Shown here piece by piece: positions 34,778 to 43,058 of a stretch of 64,000 nucleotides of DNA; within the stretch, counting starts at the first letter, position 1; each line of letters begins with the position of its first letter. The stretch comes from Halolactibacillus miurensis (GTDB lineage Bacteria; Bacillota; Bacilli; Bacillales; Amphibacillaceae), in assembly GCF_900116255.1 (NCBI RefSeq), contig NZ_FPAI01000005.1:1-64000 (forward strand). Direction: 5' to 3'. The notes under the pieces were generated by a model. That model saw only the letters and a program-made list of their open reading frames with translations. It searched no databases and had not been told where the DNA came from. The position numbers were made by a program, and so were the translations under genes.

Positions 34778-35308
34778 ATGGCAGATAAAACGAACCAGAT
34801 TATTAAAGCCGCTGTCGATGTCTTTATAGAAAAAGGCTACAATGCCACTACACAAGACATAGCCAGAAAAGCGCAAGTAGCTGAAGTCACGTTATTTAGA
34901 AAGTTTACCAATAAACAAAACTTATTTTTAACCGCGATTCAATTGACCATTGATGAGTATTTTAACATGCAAGAACGTCAAGAACAGACGGATGAACCGC
35001 TTGAAAAAATATTAACATTATGGTTTACTGAACGATCACAGATTTTGATTAAAAACAGAGCGCTCGTTAAGATGTTGTTAAGCGAGAGTTTGATGGGGAA
35101 CTTACCTGAACATATGAACTTCCCGGTCATTTTTTATCATCAGCTATTAAAACAGCTGAAACCATTTGAACAAGACGTTCATATCGAACATATGGCTCGC
35201 AGTTGGGTTGGGTATTTTATTTCGACGGTCGTATTAGGTACAACTAGTGAAGCGATCGATGTTGAACATATCTTTATTCGACCCTTCGTAAAGGGGGGAT
35301 GTTCATGA
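34778..35308 (+). CDS. TetR/AcrR-family transcriptional regulator
   Basis: 176 residues. N-terminal helix-turn-helix: TNQIIKAAVDVFIEKGYNATTQDIARKAQVAEVTLFRKFTNKQNLF, the canonical TetR DNA-binding domain; the rest is a helical ligand domain. Start ATG 34778 has GAGGAG eight bases upstream; the listed longer frame starts within that ribosome site. It follows the MMPL stub and its stop overlaps the ATG of a small membrane protein (ATGA). It probably once regulated the lost exporter; what it regulates now is unclear. Related TetR proteins of this type control efflux or lipid genes. Confidence 0.87.
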   Translation: MADKTNQIIKAAVDVFIEKGYNATTQDIARKAQVAEVTLFRKFTNKQNLFLTAIQLTIDEYFNMQERQEQTDEPLEKILTLWFTERSQILIKNRALVKMLLSESLMGNLPEHMNFPVIFYHQLLKQLKPFEQDVHIEHMARSWVGYFISTVVLGTTSEAIDVEHIFIRPFVKGGCS

Positions 35309-35547
35309 GTAAGACAAGCGGAATGAAAGTTGTTCAACAATTGATGTTAGGATTTTATCTATTAGGTTTGATTGCCTTTTTGATTGTCGGCGATTTATCA
35401 ACAACAATGAATAAAGTCATATTAGGTTTGTTTGTTGTGTTAATTGTTCGCGAATCGATGCGGTACTACATGCATTATATTAAACCAAACAAAATAGTGA
35501 ATGAAGAAACGGCCAGTGACGAAGCATCATCAACGGATAAGAAATAA
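35305..35547 (+). CDS. Small two-helix membrane protein
   Basis: 80 residues: VVQQLMLGFYLLGLIAFLIVG and KVILGLFVVLIVRESMRYYMHYI are membrane segments, with an acidic, serine-rich tail (EETASDEASSTDKK). AAGGGGGGATG precedes ATG 35305; the start overlaps the TetR stop, so the pair is coupled. No family recognised. Confidence 0.6.
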   Translation: MSKTSGMKVVQQLMLGFYLLGLIAFLIVGDLSTTMNKVILGLFVVLIVRESMRYYMHYIKPNKIVNEETASDEASSTDKK

Positions 35548-35593
35548 CATTGGGAGTAATGAAAGATGTTAGATAAGCGCATAAGAATCATGA

Positions 35594-35628
35594 AGAAAAG
35601 CCGGTCACTTCGCGTGGCCGGCTTTTCT
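35594..35628. terminator. Two-way terminator between convergent genes
   Basis: Perfect 15-base stem AGAAAAGCCGGTCAC (35594-35608) / GTGGCCGGCTTTTCT (35614-35628) apart from one T-G pair, A-rich on the left and T-rich on the right. It serves the TetR operon and the minus-strand membrane-protein gene whose 3' end it overlaps. Confidence 0.9.
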
Positions 35629-36102
35629 TAGGTCAATCACATGCTGATTAATTTGTAGTTGATGGCTTGTAATCCATTGAACAATCACATGCTCAAAGTT
35701 TCGTTCGACATACAAATGTTGTTTAAACCATAACGGACCTTTTCGTTCGGCGACGAGCGCTTTAGGGTTGGACTTTTGGTATACATTAACCGTATAAGAC
35801 TCATCAGGTGATGAGGTAGACATCAGCTTTTCTTCTTTCGTTAGTAACACTTGAATCGTTGGAATGATTAAAATGACCGCCAGTAAGACCGGGGTGGTTA
35901 GAGATAACCAACGATAAAACTTCGATTTATCAACAGGTATTTTCAATGCGCAATAGATGTTGAAAAGAATAATTGGCCAAGCAAATAAGACGGAGGGGAG
36001 CACACGCCAATAACTGAAGAAAGAGGCAAAATAAAATTCAATAATCCAAATTAAAACAATAGCACTTAGTGACCAAGAGACCATGCGCGTTCGTTTACTC
36101 AT
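35605..36102 (-). CDS. Membrane protein with extracytoplasmic C-terminal domain (DUF5412-like)
   Basis: 165 residues: three or four hydrophobic helices in the first 85 residues (SWSLSAIVLIWIIEFYFASFF, VLPSVLFAWPIILFNIYCAL, WLSLTTPVLLAVILIIPTIQVLL), then a soluble part SSPDESYTVNVYQKSNPKALVAERKG...NFEHVIVQWITSHQLQINQHVIDLR. The 'SPDxSYTV... VxWxxxxxLxIN' pattern is that of DUF5412-type proteins of Bacilli. Function unknown. Its 3' end lies in the shared terminator. Confidence 0.6.
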   Translation of the reverse strand: MSKRTRMVSWSLSAIVLIWIIEFYFASFFSYWRVLPSVLFAWPIILFNIYCALKIPVDKSKFYRWLSLTTPVLLAVILIIPTIQVLLTKEEKLMSTSSPDESYTVNVYQKSNPKALVAERKGPLWFKQHLYVERNFEHVIVQWITSHQLQINQHVIDLRKAGHAK

Positions 36103-36295
36103 TATTAACCCTCACAATCTATGAATTGATTCATTTCCATCTTATAGAATTTACAGTCATTTTACAATATGACTTTTGGTATATATTAGTGACATGATAG
36201 GTAGGTAACTATGACTGATATAATAGATAAGACGTATGAAGATTAAAACAAGTTACAAAATATAATAGGGGAATACAAAAAGTAGTAAAATGAAA

Positions 36296-36324
36296 TTGTT
36301 CGATCGATCAAGTTATGCTAAACT
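36296..36324 (+). promoter_or_regulatory. Promoter ahead of the structured leader of the antiporter gene
   Basis: TTGTTC (36296-36301), 17 bases, TAAACT (36319-36324). TATGCT (36314-36319) is an alternative -10. Either would start RNA at the 5' edge of the structured leader. Confidence 0.45.
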
Positions 36325-36325
36325 A

Positions 36326-36440
36326 AGAACAGTATAAGGCGGTGAAGCTCGCCTCTTGAGATGACTCAGAAACTGTCGACAGACCAATAGCTTCTACAAA
36401 CAACAGGAGGTGACCTGTTCTTTGTAGTGGCTATTTTTTC
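36326..36440 (+). ncRNA. Riboswitch-like leader (three-way junction plus terminator) of the cation antiporter gene
   Basis: ACAGT (36329-36333) pairs with ACTGT (36372-36376), enclosing two hairpins GGCG/CGCC (36338-36353) and TTGAG/CTCAG (36356-36369). Right after it is a long terminator: AATAGC (36386-36391), CTACAAA and ACAGG pairing back to CCTGT, TTTGTAG and GCTATT, then a T run ending at 36439. Aptamer-then-terminator is riboswitch layout, and the gene it controls is a CPA2 cation/proton antiporter. Na+ and Li+ riboswitches are known upstream of such antiporters; I cannot match this one to a consensus from memory. Confidence 0.6.
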
Positions 36441-36503
36441 TATATTAGATGAATGATAAAACAAGCTAACCAAGAAGAGTTGTCACCGTGAAGGGAGAAA
36501 AAA

Positions 36504-37679
36504 ATGTTAGAGAGTATCGCGTTATTATTACTGAGTGGCTTCGTATTGGGGATGGTGATGAAAAGTTTTCGCCTGCCACCATTATTAGGTATGTTATTTG
36601 TAGGGATCCTGTTTGGACCGTATGTACTCGACTGGCTTCATCTTGATTTACTAAATATATCAAGTGAGATTCGGACCTTTAGTTTACTGATTATTTTAAT
36701 TCGCGCCGGCCTCGGGATCAAACGCCATGAAATACAAGCGGTTGGGAGTCTGGCGATCAAGATGAGTAGTCTACCAGGCTTGTTAGAGGGGTTTAGTATT
36801 CTTTTTGTGAGTTACTATTTCTTTGACTTTAGTTTCGCAGAAGCCGGGATGCTTGGCTTTATTATTGCGGCGGTTTCACCAGCGGTTGTCGTACCAAGTA
36901 TGTTAGAATTAAAGAGTGAAGGTTATGGAGAAGATAAACAAATTCCAACGTTATTACTAGCAGGTACGTCAATGGATGATGTGTTTGCGATTACGATTTT
37001 TAGTTTTTTCTTAAGTCTCGGAACAACAGGTGATCTGTCAATTGTAGAGTCAGTATTAAAGATTCCCTTTAGTATTGTGCTTGGTGTGTTAGGTGGTTTA
37101 GTCATTGGCTATCTGTTTATTAAGCTGTTTGACTTTAAACGTTTGTTTCATTCGAATGTCGAACGGTTATTGTTGTTACTTACAGGTGCGATTGGTTTTT
37201 ATACTTTCGGTGAAGTAATTGGTATTGCGAGCTTACTCGGCATTATGGCGATTGGTTTTCTAATTACCGACCAACGCGAAAAGATAGGAGTAGAATTATC
37301 TACTACGCTCTTATCGATTTGGTTCTTTGCCCAGATTCTGTTGTTTAGTTTAGTCGGAGCGGAAGTTAATATTACAGTCGCACTAGAGGCAGGGTTTATG
37401 GGGCTTGTCATTATTATCATCGGTCTCATGTTTCGAACACTCGGTGTGTTTATTTCAACCATTGGCAGTGCGCTCAACACGAAAGAACGCTTTTTCTGTG
37501 TGCTTAGTTATTTACCGAAAGCAACCGTACAAGCGGCTATTGGTGCGCTACCTCTCGCAAGCGGCGTAGAAAAAGGACCTGAAATATTAGCCATTGCTGT
37601 CTTATCCATTCTACTTACCGCACCTTTAGGCGCTATTTTAATTAAGTGGAGTGCGCCTAAACTGTTACAAAAAGGATAA
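36504..37679 (+). CDS. CPA2-family monovalent cation/proton antiporter
   Basis: 391 residues, almost wholly hydrophobic, about twelve helices. Landmarks: FRLPPLLGMLFVGILFGPYVL near the N-terminus, LLIILIRAGLGIKRHEIQ, FIIAAVSPAVVVPSMLEL, TSMDDVFAITIFSF and LLGIMAIGFLITDQRE, typical of Na+/H+ exchanger domain proteins of the YbaL/KefB/CPA2 group, without RCK/TrkA-N regulatory domains. The role is Na+ or K+ efflux against protons. Start ATG follows GGGAGAAAAA. Preceded by the riboswitch-like leader, which should set its expression; with KtrAB further on it suggests heavy investment in cation balance. Confidence 0.88.
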   Translation: MLESIALLLLSGFVLGMVMKSFRLPPLLGMLFVGILFGPYVLDWLHLDLLNISSEIRTFSLLIILIRAGLGIKRHEIQAVGSLAIKMSSLPGLLEGFSILFVSYYFFDFSFAEAGMLGFIIAAVSPAVVVPSMLELKSEGYGEDKQIPTLLLAGTSMDDVFAITIFSFFLSLGTTGDLSIVESVLKIPFSIVLGVLGGLVIGYLFIKLFDFKRLFHSNVERLLLLLTGAIGFYTFGEVIGIASLLGIMAIGFLITDQREKIGVELSTTLLSIWFFAQILLFSLVGAEVNITVALEAGFMGLVIIIIGLMFRTLGVFISTIGSALNTKERFFCVLSYLPKATVQAAIGALPLASGVEKGPEILAIAVLSILLTAPLGAILIKWSAPKLLQKG

Positions 37680-37796
37680 AATAGGTCGCTTTTTTTACAC
37701 ATAACAGGACGCTTATAGCGATAAGCATGAGTAAGTAATCAGTATGATTTTTTAGAAAATGTTGGACGTAAAGGAACGAATAAAGGAGGAAATAAA

Positions 37797-38345
37797 ATGT
37801 ATACATATGCCATCGATGACCGGATTGAATTAAGGCCACTTACCGTGTTTCATACCGAACCATTGTACCGCCTCATTCAAGACTCTAGAAATCACTTACG
37901 TGATTTTTTAATATTTGTGGAGTTTACGACGAAGGAAGACCATACTCGAAAGTTTGTTGAAGAGACCGTCATCACGAATGCGAAACTTGAATCATTTGTA
38001 TCAGTGATTTATGTAGATGATTGTGTTGCTGGGTTGGTTGGATTTAATGAGCTTGATCAACAAAATAAGCGCGCTGAAATTGGCTACTGGCTTGGTGAAG
38101 CTTATATTGGTCAAGGGGTAATGACAAAGGCCGCAAAAGCTATTATTCAATATGGATTTAATGAGCTTGGTCTTAATCGAATGGACTTAAAAGCGGCTGT
38201 CAATAACCATAAGTCGCGCGGTATTGCTAAACGCTTAGGGTTTAAAGAAGAAGGAATCATCCGTGAGGCTGAGTGGATGCATGACGGCTATCTTGATCAT
38301 GTTCATTACGGCTTATTAAAAAGTGACTATGACGAAAGTGAGTGA
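37797..38345 (+). CDS. GNAT-family N-acetyltransferase, RimJ/RimL type
   Basis: 182 residues: IELRPLTVFHTEPLYRLIQDSRNHLRDFL start, the acetyl-CoA-binding region IGYWLGEAYIGQGVMTKAAKAIIQYGF, and NRMDLKAAVNNHKSRGIAKRLGFKEEGIIREAEWMHDGYLDHVHYGLL, all standard for RimJ/RimL enzymes acetylating protein N-termini or small amines. The closest type is the Bacillus YdaF-like ribosomal serine acetyltransferase. AAAGGAGG precedes the ATG. The stop overlaps the pseudouridine-synthase region, so the two are likely co-transcribed. Confidence 0.9.
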   Translation: MYTYAIDDRIELRPLTVFHTEPLYRLIQDSRNHLRDFLIFVEFTTKEDHTRKFVEETVITNAKLESFVSVIYVDDCVAGLVGFNELDQQNKRAEIGYWLGEAYIGQGVMTKAAKAIIQYGFNELGLNRMDLKAAVNNHKSRGIAKRLGFKEEGIIREAEWMHDGYLDHVHYGLLKSDYDESE

Positions 38346-38353
38346 GGCATGTC

Positions 38354-39220
38354 GTGAAAAAGATCGAACAAACGGTAAAAACAGAGACGATGCTCATGGG
38401 CTTTTTACTCCAACAGTTTGATTATAGTAGGAGTAAAATAAAAGGTTTTTTGCAGCGAGGGCAAGTCTATGTGGATAATCAGCCCATCTCGCAATTCAAT
38501 CATCCCTTAACAAAAGGGCAAGTCGTGAGCATTTCAAAAGAACAAATCAAAGAAACTCAATTAAAAGGTTTAACGATTTTACACGAAGACGATGATTGTT
38601 TGGTTGTCAATAAAGCCAGTGGCTTGTTGACAATTCAAACGAATAAACAGGTAAAAGAATTGACGGCTCACCGGCAATTAAGTGAATATCTACAAAAGAA
38701 AGACCCAAGAGCCCGAATCTTTATCGTACATCGACTTGACCGTGATACGTCGGGTGTGTTGGTATTTGCGAAAAACGAGCGCTCAAAACTCGTCCTACAG
38801 TCAAACTGGAAAGAACGGGTGAAAGAACGACGGTATGTGGCACTTGTTGAAGGTGTCGTAAAAAAAGATCAAGCTCATTTAGAAGATTATCTAGGGGAAT
38901 CTAAAACGCATCGTATGTTTACAACTAACAATAAAACTGAAGGTATTTATGCGTCGCTCCATTATCAAGTCAAACATCGCGGGAAAAAGACAAGCTTACT
39001 ACATGTACATCTGGATACTGGTCGGAAAAATCAAATCCGGGTCCAACTAAGTGCTGCTGGTCATCCGATTGTGGGAGATAAAAAATATGGCGCAAAAACA
39101 AATCCAATCAAACGGTTAGGACTACATGCGGAGACGATTACTTTTAAACATCCAACCACTCAAGAAACCTTGTCGTTTCATGCACCTGTACCAAAGTCAT
39201 TTCTCTCACCGCAGTCATGA
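38354..39220 (+). CDS. RluA-family pseudouridine synthase
   Basis: 288 residues. N-terminal S4-like part (FLLQQFDYSRSKIKGFLQRGQVYVDNQPI), then catalytic HRLDRDTSGVLVF with nucleophile D129, VKERRYVALVEG, HVHLDTGRKNQIRVQLSAAGHPIVGDKKYG and RLGLHAETITFKHP. Converts uridine to pseudouridine in rRNA or tRNA; RluD/YjbO-type. GTG 38354 is preferred because GTGAGG lies seven bases upstream and the earlier GTG 38342 is inside the preceding gene's end. Follows the RimJ-like gene, a second RNA/ribosome-modification-type function. Confidence 0.9.
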   Translation: MKKIEQTVKTETMLMGFLLQQFDYSRSKIKGFLQRGQVYVDNQPISQFNHPLTKGQVVSISKEQIKETQLKGLTILHEDDDCLVVNKASGLLTIQTNKQVKELTAHRQLSEYLQKKDPRARIFIVHRLDRDTSGVLVFAKNERSKLVLQSNWKERVKERRYVALVEGVVKKDQAHLEDYLGESKTHRMFTTNNKTEGIYASLHYQVKHRGKKTSLLHVHLDTGRKNQIRVQLSAAGHPIVGDKKYGAKTNPIKRLGLHAETITFKHPTTQETLSFHAPVPKSFLSPQS

Positions 39221-39259
39221 CGTGAGGATGGGTATTACAAGAGATAAGGGGGAAAGGGC

Positions 39260-39490
39260 TTGTTCGTGTCAATTAAGGAAGCAGCCGATTATCTAGAAAT
39301 AAATGAAACGGATTTACGTAAATTAATTTTCGAAAAGAAGATCAAAGCATTTTATGACGGGGAACAATACTTAGTCAATACCGCTCAGTTTGATACGCAT
39401 ATAAAAGAAATGGAACGGATTCGAGCGGAAATTCAAGCCTATTTATCTGAACCCGTCCCAGAGAGTCTATTCGTTAAAGATGAGGATTAA
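39260..39490 (+). CDS. Small MerR/excisionase-type DNA-binding protein
   Basis: 76 residues starting TTG (39260) after AAGGGGGAAAGGG; GTG 39266 is possible. FVSIKEAADYLEINETDLRKLIFEKKIKAFYDGEQYLVNTAQFDTHI is a helix-turn-helix_17 (excisionase-like) domain, and the tail is a short acidic helix. No integrase or phage gene is nearby, so it is unlikely to be a working excisionase and more likely a small regulator. 40 bases behind the pseudouridine-synthase gene. Confidence 0.75.
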   Translation: MFVSIKEAADYLEINETDLRKLIFEKKIKAFYDGEQYLVNTAQFDTHIKEMERIRAEIQAYLSEPVPESLFVKDED

Positions 39491-39510
39491 TTTTATATTT
39501 TAAAAAAGAG

Positions 39511-39894
39511 TCATTTACTGACGGGCACTAACCAACCCTCGGTAAACGGCGTCGTAGGTGAGATGAAAATAATTGTCCAAAGTGTGACCTCACCTGGTGC
39601 TAATGAAAGGTGAGGGATCGTCACATCAACCACGTCACATGATGGTAATGTTGCCGTGAATGATGGAGACAGGCTTGTCTGTGTGGTGTTTTGATAAAAA
39701 CAAATAATTAACCGTTGTCCCGCATGGTTTTTAGCTTGTCTTAGCGGAATGAGCTTGCCTATTGAGGCGCGGAGGCCGATATCTTCTAAGTGGGTTAATT
39801 GATGTTTAACGTAAGTGTGATACAAGTTTTTGTACTGATTATAATCAACAGGTGCCAGTTGTTTTTGCCATTTTTCTTGTAAGATAAGTGTCAT
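39511..39894 (-). CDS. SLAP-domain-like protein
   Basis: 127 residues, starting MTLILQEKWQKQLAPVDYNQY. The first part is helical; the second, LGLRASIGKLIPLR then RLIICFYQNTTQTSLSPSFTATLPSCDVVDVTIPHLSLAPGEVTLWTIIFISP, resembles the SLAP domain of Firmicute proteins such as Listeria Lmo2059. Those are found with accessory Sec or are intracellular; function unknown. AAAGGA lies 10 bases before this ATG; the longer frame starts in poor context. No signal peptide. Confidence 0.6.
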   Translation of the reverse strand: MTLILQEKWQKQLAPVDYNQYKNLYHTYVKHQLTHLEDIGLRASIGKLIPLRQAKNHAGQRLIICFYQNTTQTSLSPSFTATLPSCDVVDVTIPHLSLAPGEVTLWTIIFISPTTPFTEGWLVPVSK

Positions 39895-39959
39895 GGTGAA
39901 TGCATCCTTTCTCTGCTCCAGTATTGATTTACTAAGCATATCATAAATGAGGTGTCTCT

Positions 39960-40166
39960 ATGTCAAAACAACTTAAACGGTCAAGAATAGAAAAATCCAT
40001 TCATGGTGTGTGCGGTGGCCTGGCGAACCACTTTGATGTTCCACCATTTTTGGTACGGTTATTATTTATCTTTACCTTGCCAGGTAGTTTCTTTTTTTAC
40101 ATCATCCTTGCGAATACGTTACCGGAAGACTTATCCGACGGTTATATTGAACTGAAAAAGCGATAA
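39960..40166 (+). CDS. PspC-domain membrane protein
   Basis: 68 residues: LKRSRIEKSIHGVCGGLANHFDVPPFLVRLLFIF is the PspC signature, then one membrane helix (RLLFIFTLPGSFFFYIILANTLP). PspC domains occur in membrane-stress proteins; a lone PspC protein in Bacilli acts as a small membrane-stress or LiaR-linked element. GAGGTGTCT lies before the ATG. It is divergent from the SLAP-like gene. Confidence 0.88.
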   Translation: MSKQLKRSRIEKSIHGVCGGLANHFDVPPFLVRLLFIFTLPGSFFFYIILANTLPEDLSDGYIELKKR

Positions 40167-40254
40167 AGAAGATTATGTCACACTGATATTGTAAGAGCGA
40201 GATATGATATATCAATAGAATTTCAAAGATTAACTTAGCGAAAGTAGGGATTAT

Positions 40255-41295
40255 ATGACAACGAATACCATGACATATTTAAAGAACTTAGTAAACATTC
40301 CTAGCCCGTCGGGCTATACAGATGAAGTGATTGCCTATGTAGAGGACTTCTTTCAGAACTTAAAGCTAGAAACCGTCCGCAATAAAAAAGGTGGACTCAT
40401 TGTCACATTACCAGGAAAATCAACGAAAGAGACCCGGATGTTGACCGCTCACGTTGACACACTTGGTGCGATGGTGAAAGAAGTGAAACCAAGTGGCAGG
40501 TTAAAACTTGATTTAATTGGTGGTTTTCGTTTTAACTCGATTGAAGGTGAATACTGTACCATTCATACCGCAAGTGGCAACACGTATACAGGGACGATTC
40601 TTTTGCATCAAACATCTGTCCATGTCTATAAAGACGCTGGAACAAAAGAACGCAATCAAGACAATATGGAAGTGAGAATTGATGCTGTTGTAAAAAATGA
40701 AGCAGATGTTCATGCTTTAGGCATTGGTGTTGGTGACTTTGTGTCATTTGACCCGCGCGTGGAAGAAACAGAGACAGGCTTTATTAAATCACGTCACCTA
40801 GATGATAAAGCAAGTGTCGCAATGCTCATGTCACTGGCCGAACAAATCGTCAAAGATGCAATTGATTTACCTTACACGACTTATGTGCTTATTTCTAATA
40901 ACGAAGAGATTGGTTATGGCGGGAATTCAAATATTCCTGAATCGGTTGTTGAATACTTAGCCGTTGATATGGGCGCGATCGGTGATGGTCAAAGTACCGA
41001 TGAATTCACTGTATCGATTTGCGCAAAAGACTCAAGTGGCCCTTATCATCATGGTCTTCGTCAACATTTAGTGAGTTTAGCAAAAGAGCACAACATCGGT
41101 TACAAGGTAGATATCTATCCATACTATGGATCGGATGCTTCCGCGGCGATTAGAGCCGGGCACGATATCATTCACGGTCTTATTGGTGCAGGTATTGATA
41201 GTTCTCATGCGTTTGAGCGTACCCACATTGATTCCATCAAAGCAACAGAACAATTGATTTATCGATACTTGCAATCCCCAGTTGTACCGCATTAA
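40255..41295 (+). CDS. M42-family metallo-aminopeptidase (YsdC/PepA type)
   Basis: 346 residues. Zinc ligands and catalytic residues in family contexts: AHVDTLGAMV, SRHLDDKASVAMLM, SNNEEIGYGGNSNI (catalytic Glu pair), VDMGAIGDGQ and GIDSSHAFERTH. Forms large cytosolic tetrahedral assemblies and removes N-terminal residues from peptides; M42 members are glutamyl aminopeptidases or endoglucanase-like. The GVGDFVSFDPRVEETETGFIKSRHLDDKAS stretch is typical of YsdC/FrvX. Single gene, own terminator. Confidence 0.92.
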   Translation: MTTNTMTYLKNLVNIPSPSGYTDEVIAYVEDFFQNLKLETVRNKKGGLIVTLPGKSTKETRMLTAHVDTLGAMVKEVKPSGRLKLDLIGGFRFNSIEGEYCTIHTASGNTYTGTILLHQTSVHVYKDAGTKERNQDNMEVRIDAVVKNEADVHALGIGVGDFVSFDPRVEETETGFIKSRHLDDKASVAMLMSLAEQIVKDAIDLPYTTYVLISNNEEIGYGGNSNIPESVVEYLAVDMGAIGDGQSTDEFTVSICAKDSSGPYHHGLRQHLVSLAKEHNIGYKVDIYPYYGSDASAAIRAGHDIIHGLIGAGIDSSHAFERTHIDSIKATEQLIYRYLQSPVVPH

Positions 41296-41310
41296 GATTA
41301 AAAATTCAGA

Positions 41311-41347
41311 AAAACCAAGCCGACATTCAAGCGAGGCTTGGTTTTTT
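41311..41347 (+). terminator. Terminator of the M42 peptidase gene
   Basis: CCAAGCC (41315-41321) pairs with GGCTTGG (41335-41341), extended by A/T pairs and followed by six T. Confidence 0.85.
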
Positions 41348-41512
41348 GTTGGCTTATTATTCGACTTGTCTGATGTCGTTATTTTTCACTAGGACAATGA
41401 TCGCAGTAAGCGATTACTTTCATCGCATAGGTTAGAACGCCCAAACATTTGGGTATACTTTAGTATACTGAGGGTAAGTAAAATTAATTAATGAACGAAA
41501 AGAGTGAATGAG

Positions 41513-42397
41513 ATGAAACAAGCCATGGTTATATTAAATCCGTCATCTGGTCATGAGGCGGCAATCGATTATAAGGAAGATATAGTGTCTGTAATAAAAG
41601 AAAAAGGTTATGAGGTTGTTGTGAAAGAAACAGAAAAGAAAGATGATGCAACGGTCTTCGCAGAAGAGGCTGTCAATGACGGATATGATTATGTTATTGG
41701 TGTTGGTGGAGATGGGACCATCAATGAAGTGATCGCAGGCTTAGCTAGATATGATCAACAACCACTGTTTAGCTTTGTCCCGTTCGGGACAGTCAATGAC
41801 TTTGCGCGTGCGATAGGGATCCCCTTAAAGCCTCGTGACGCCATTGAGTGGCTAAAAGAAGCGCGTACAGAGCAACGTGTTGATATAGGCAAAATCAATG
41901 AACGGTATTTTGTTAATGTTGTCGCTTTAGGTGCTGTCGCTGAGGCAACTTATGAAGTAGGTGTGGAACAAAAAACCCGTCTAGGCCCCTTAGCTTATTA
42001 CATTGAGGGTGCTAAAACGCTTGCGGAAAATAAAGTCTATCCGCTCACGTTTAAGCTTTCAGATGACACGATAGATGAAGAGGCTTTTTTAGTTGTTATT
42101 GGAATGACGAATTCCATCGCCGGCTTTGAAAAGATAGCTACAGACGCAAAATTAGATGATGGCTATATGCACGTCTTTATTGTAAAAAAATTAGCGGGTT
42201 TTGACTTAATGACTTTATTACCATCTGTCTTAACAGGTGAGTTTAAAGATCATGAAAAAGTCCGCTATATTAAAACAAAAGAAATACAGATTGAGTCAAT
42301 GGCGTCATTACACACGAATATTGACGGGGATGAAGGAGAAGATTTACCTCTTCATTTAACCGTCTTACCAAAACACATTCGCTTGCTTAGAAAATAA
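41513..42397 (+). CDS. Diacylglycerol/lipid kinase family protein (DgkB/YegS-like)
   Basis: 294 residues: MKQAMVILNPSSGHEA start, nucleotide-binding VIGVGGDGTINEVIAGLA, FGTVNDFARAIGIP, VDIGKINERYFVNVVALGAVAEATYEV and the late NIDGDEGEDLPLHLTVLPKHIRLL. All match the DAGK catalytic fold. Phosphorylates diacylglycerol or a related lipid at the membrane, recycling lipids for lipoteichoic acid synthesis. ATG 41513 is preferred; GTG 41504 is equally open but lacks a ribosome site. It starts a possible three-gene run with the next two genes (gaps of about 40 bases). Confidence 0.9.
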   Translation: MKQAMVILNPSSGHEAAIDYKEDIVSVIKEKGYEVVVKETEKKDDATVFAEEAVNDGYDYVIGVGGDGTINEVIAGLARYDQQPLFSFVPFGTVNDFARAIGIPLKPRDAIEWLKEARTEQRVDIGKINERYFVNVVALGAVAEATYEVGVEQKTRLGPLAYYIEGAKTLAENKVYPLTFKLSDDTIDEEAFLVVIGMTNSIAGFEKIATDAKLDDGYMHVFIVKKLAGFDLMTLLPSVLTGEFKDHEKVRYIKTKEIQIESMASLHTNIDGDEGEDLPLHLTVLPKHIRLLRK

Positions 42398-42441
42398 GGT
42401 GTCAGAAGGACTAATATTTCACCAAGAAAGGACGTGACATC

Positions 42442-43023
42442 ATGAAAAATGGGGTGGACGACTATTTAATTGGTTGGCAGAACGGCAGTGAATTAAAAAT
42501 TTATCGCGATTTTGAAGTGGTTTCATTTATCGGCATTCAAAATAAATGGATTTATACGGTCGATCGTTTACTTGATGTTAATCTATTAGACATCATTCGT
42601 TATAAAACGGCAACAGAAACGTTAAACGAACTGATTAAACTCATCCCAAAAGATGAGGATATCTATATTACCTCTACACCAATTGAGCACGACCTACGTG
42701 ATGTACATTTCTACAAATTAGACTTACCGCTTCGGATTGATTATGCGATTCAAGTGGGATTAGGTGTGGCACGGTCGATATCACATAGTAAAGAGTACCG
42801 TCTTTATCCAATCACCATGGATTTACCTGAAGGTACAATCGATAAAAAGACTTTAGAATTAATTCGTCTGAAGCTTTATGCTCAATTGATCAAAGGAAAA
42901 GAGTCTATTGATGAGTCGCTAAAAGCGTTATGGCAATCTGATAAATGTCAACTAAAGCAACTATTATTTGCTGATATTGAAGAAGTCGAAACACTTTTTG
43001 ATGAATGGTTTAAGACCAGTTAA
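42442..43023 (+). CDS. Conserved-looking protein of unknown function
   Basis: 193 residues, no membrane segment or signal. MKNGVDDYLIGWQNGSELKIYRDFEVVSFIGI..., with TITSTPIEHDLRDVHFYKLDLPLRIDYAIQVGLGVARSISHSKEYRLYP in the middle, mixed alpha/beta; no catalytic motif that I recognise. GAAAGGACG ribosome site. It lies between a lipid-kinase gene and a GTPase gene in the same direction, 35 bases before the latter, so a role with the GTPase is possible. Confidence 0.55.
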   Translation: MKNGVDDYLIGWQNGSELKIYRDFEVVSFIGIQNKWIYTVDRLLDVNLLDIIRYKTATETLNELIKLIPKDEDIYITSTPIEHDLRDVHFYKLDLPLRIDYAIQVGLGVARSISHSKEYRLYPITMDLPEGTIDKKTLELIRLKLYAQLIKGKESIDESLKALWQSDKCQLKQLLFADIEEVETLFDEWFKTS

Positions 43024-43058
43024 TGGATGGTGGAATGTGAAAGAGAGGAGGAGGCCAT

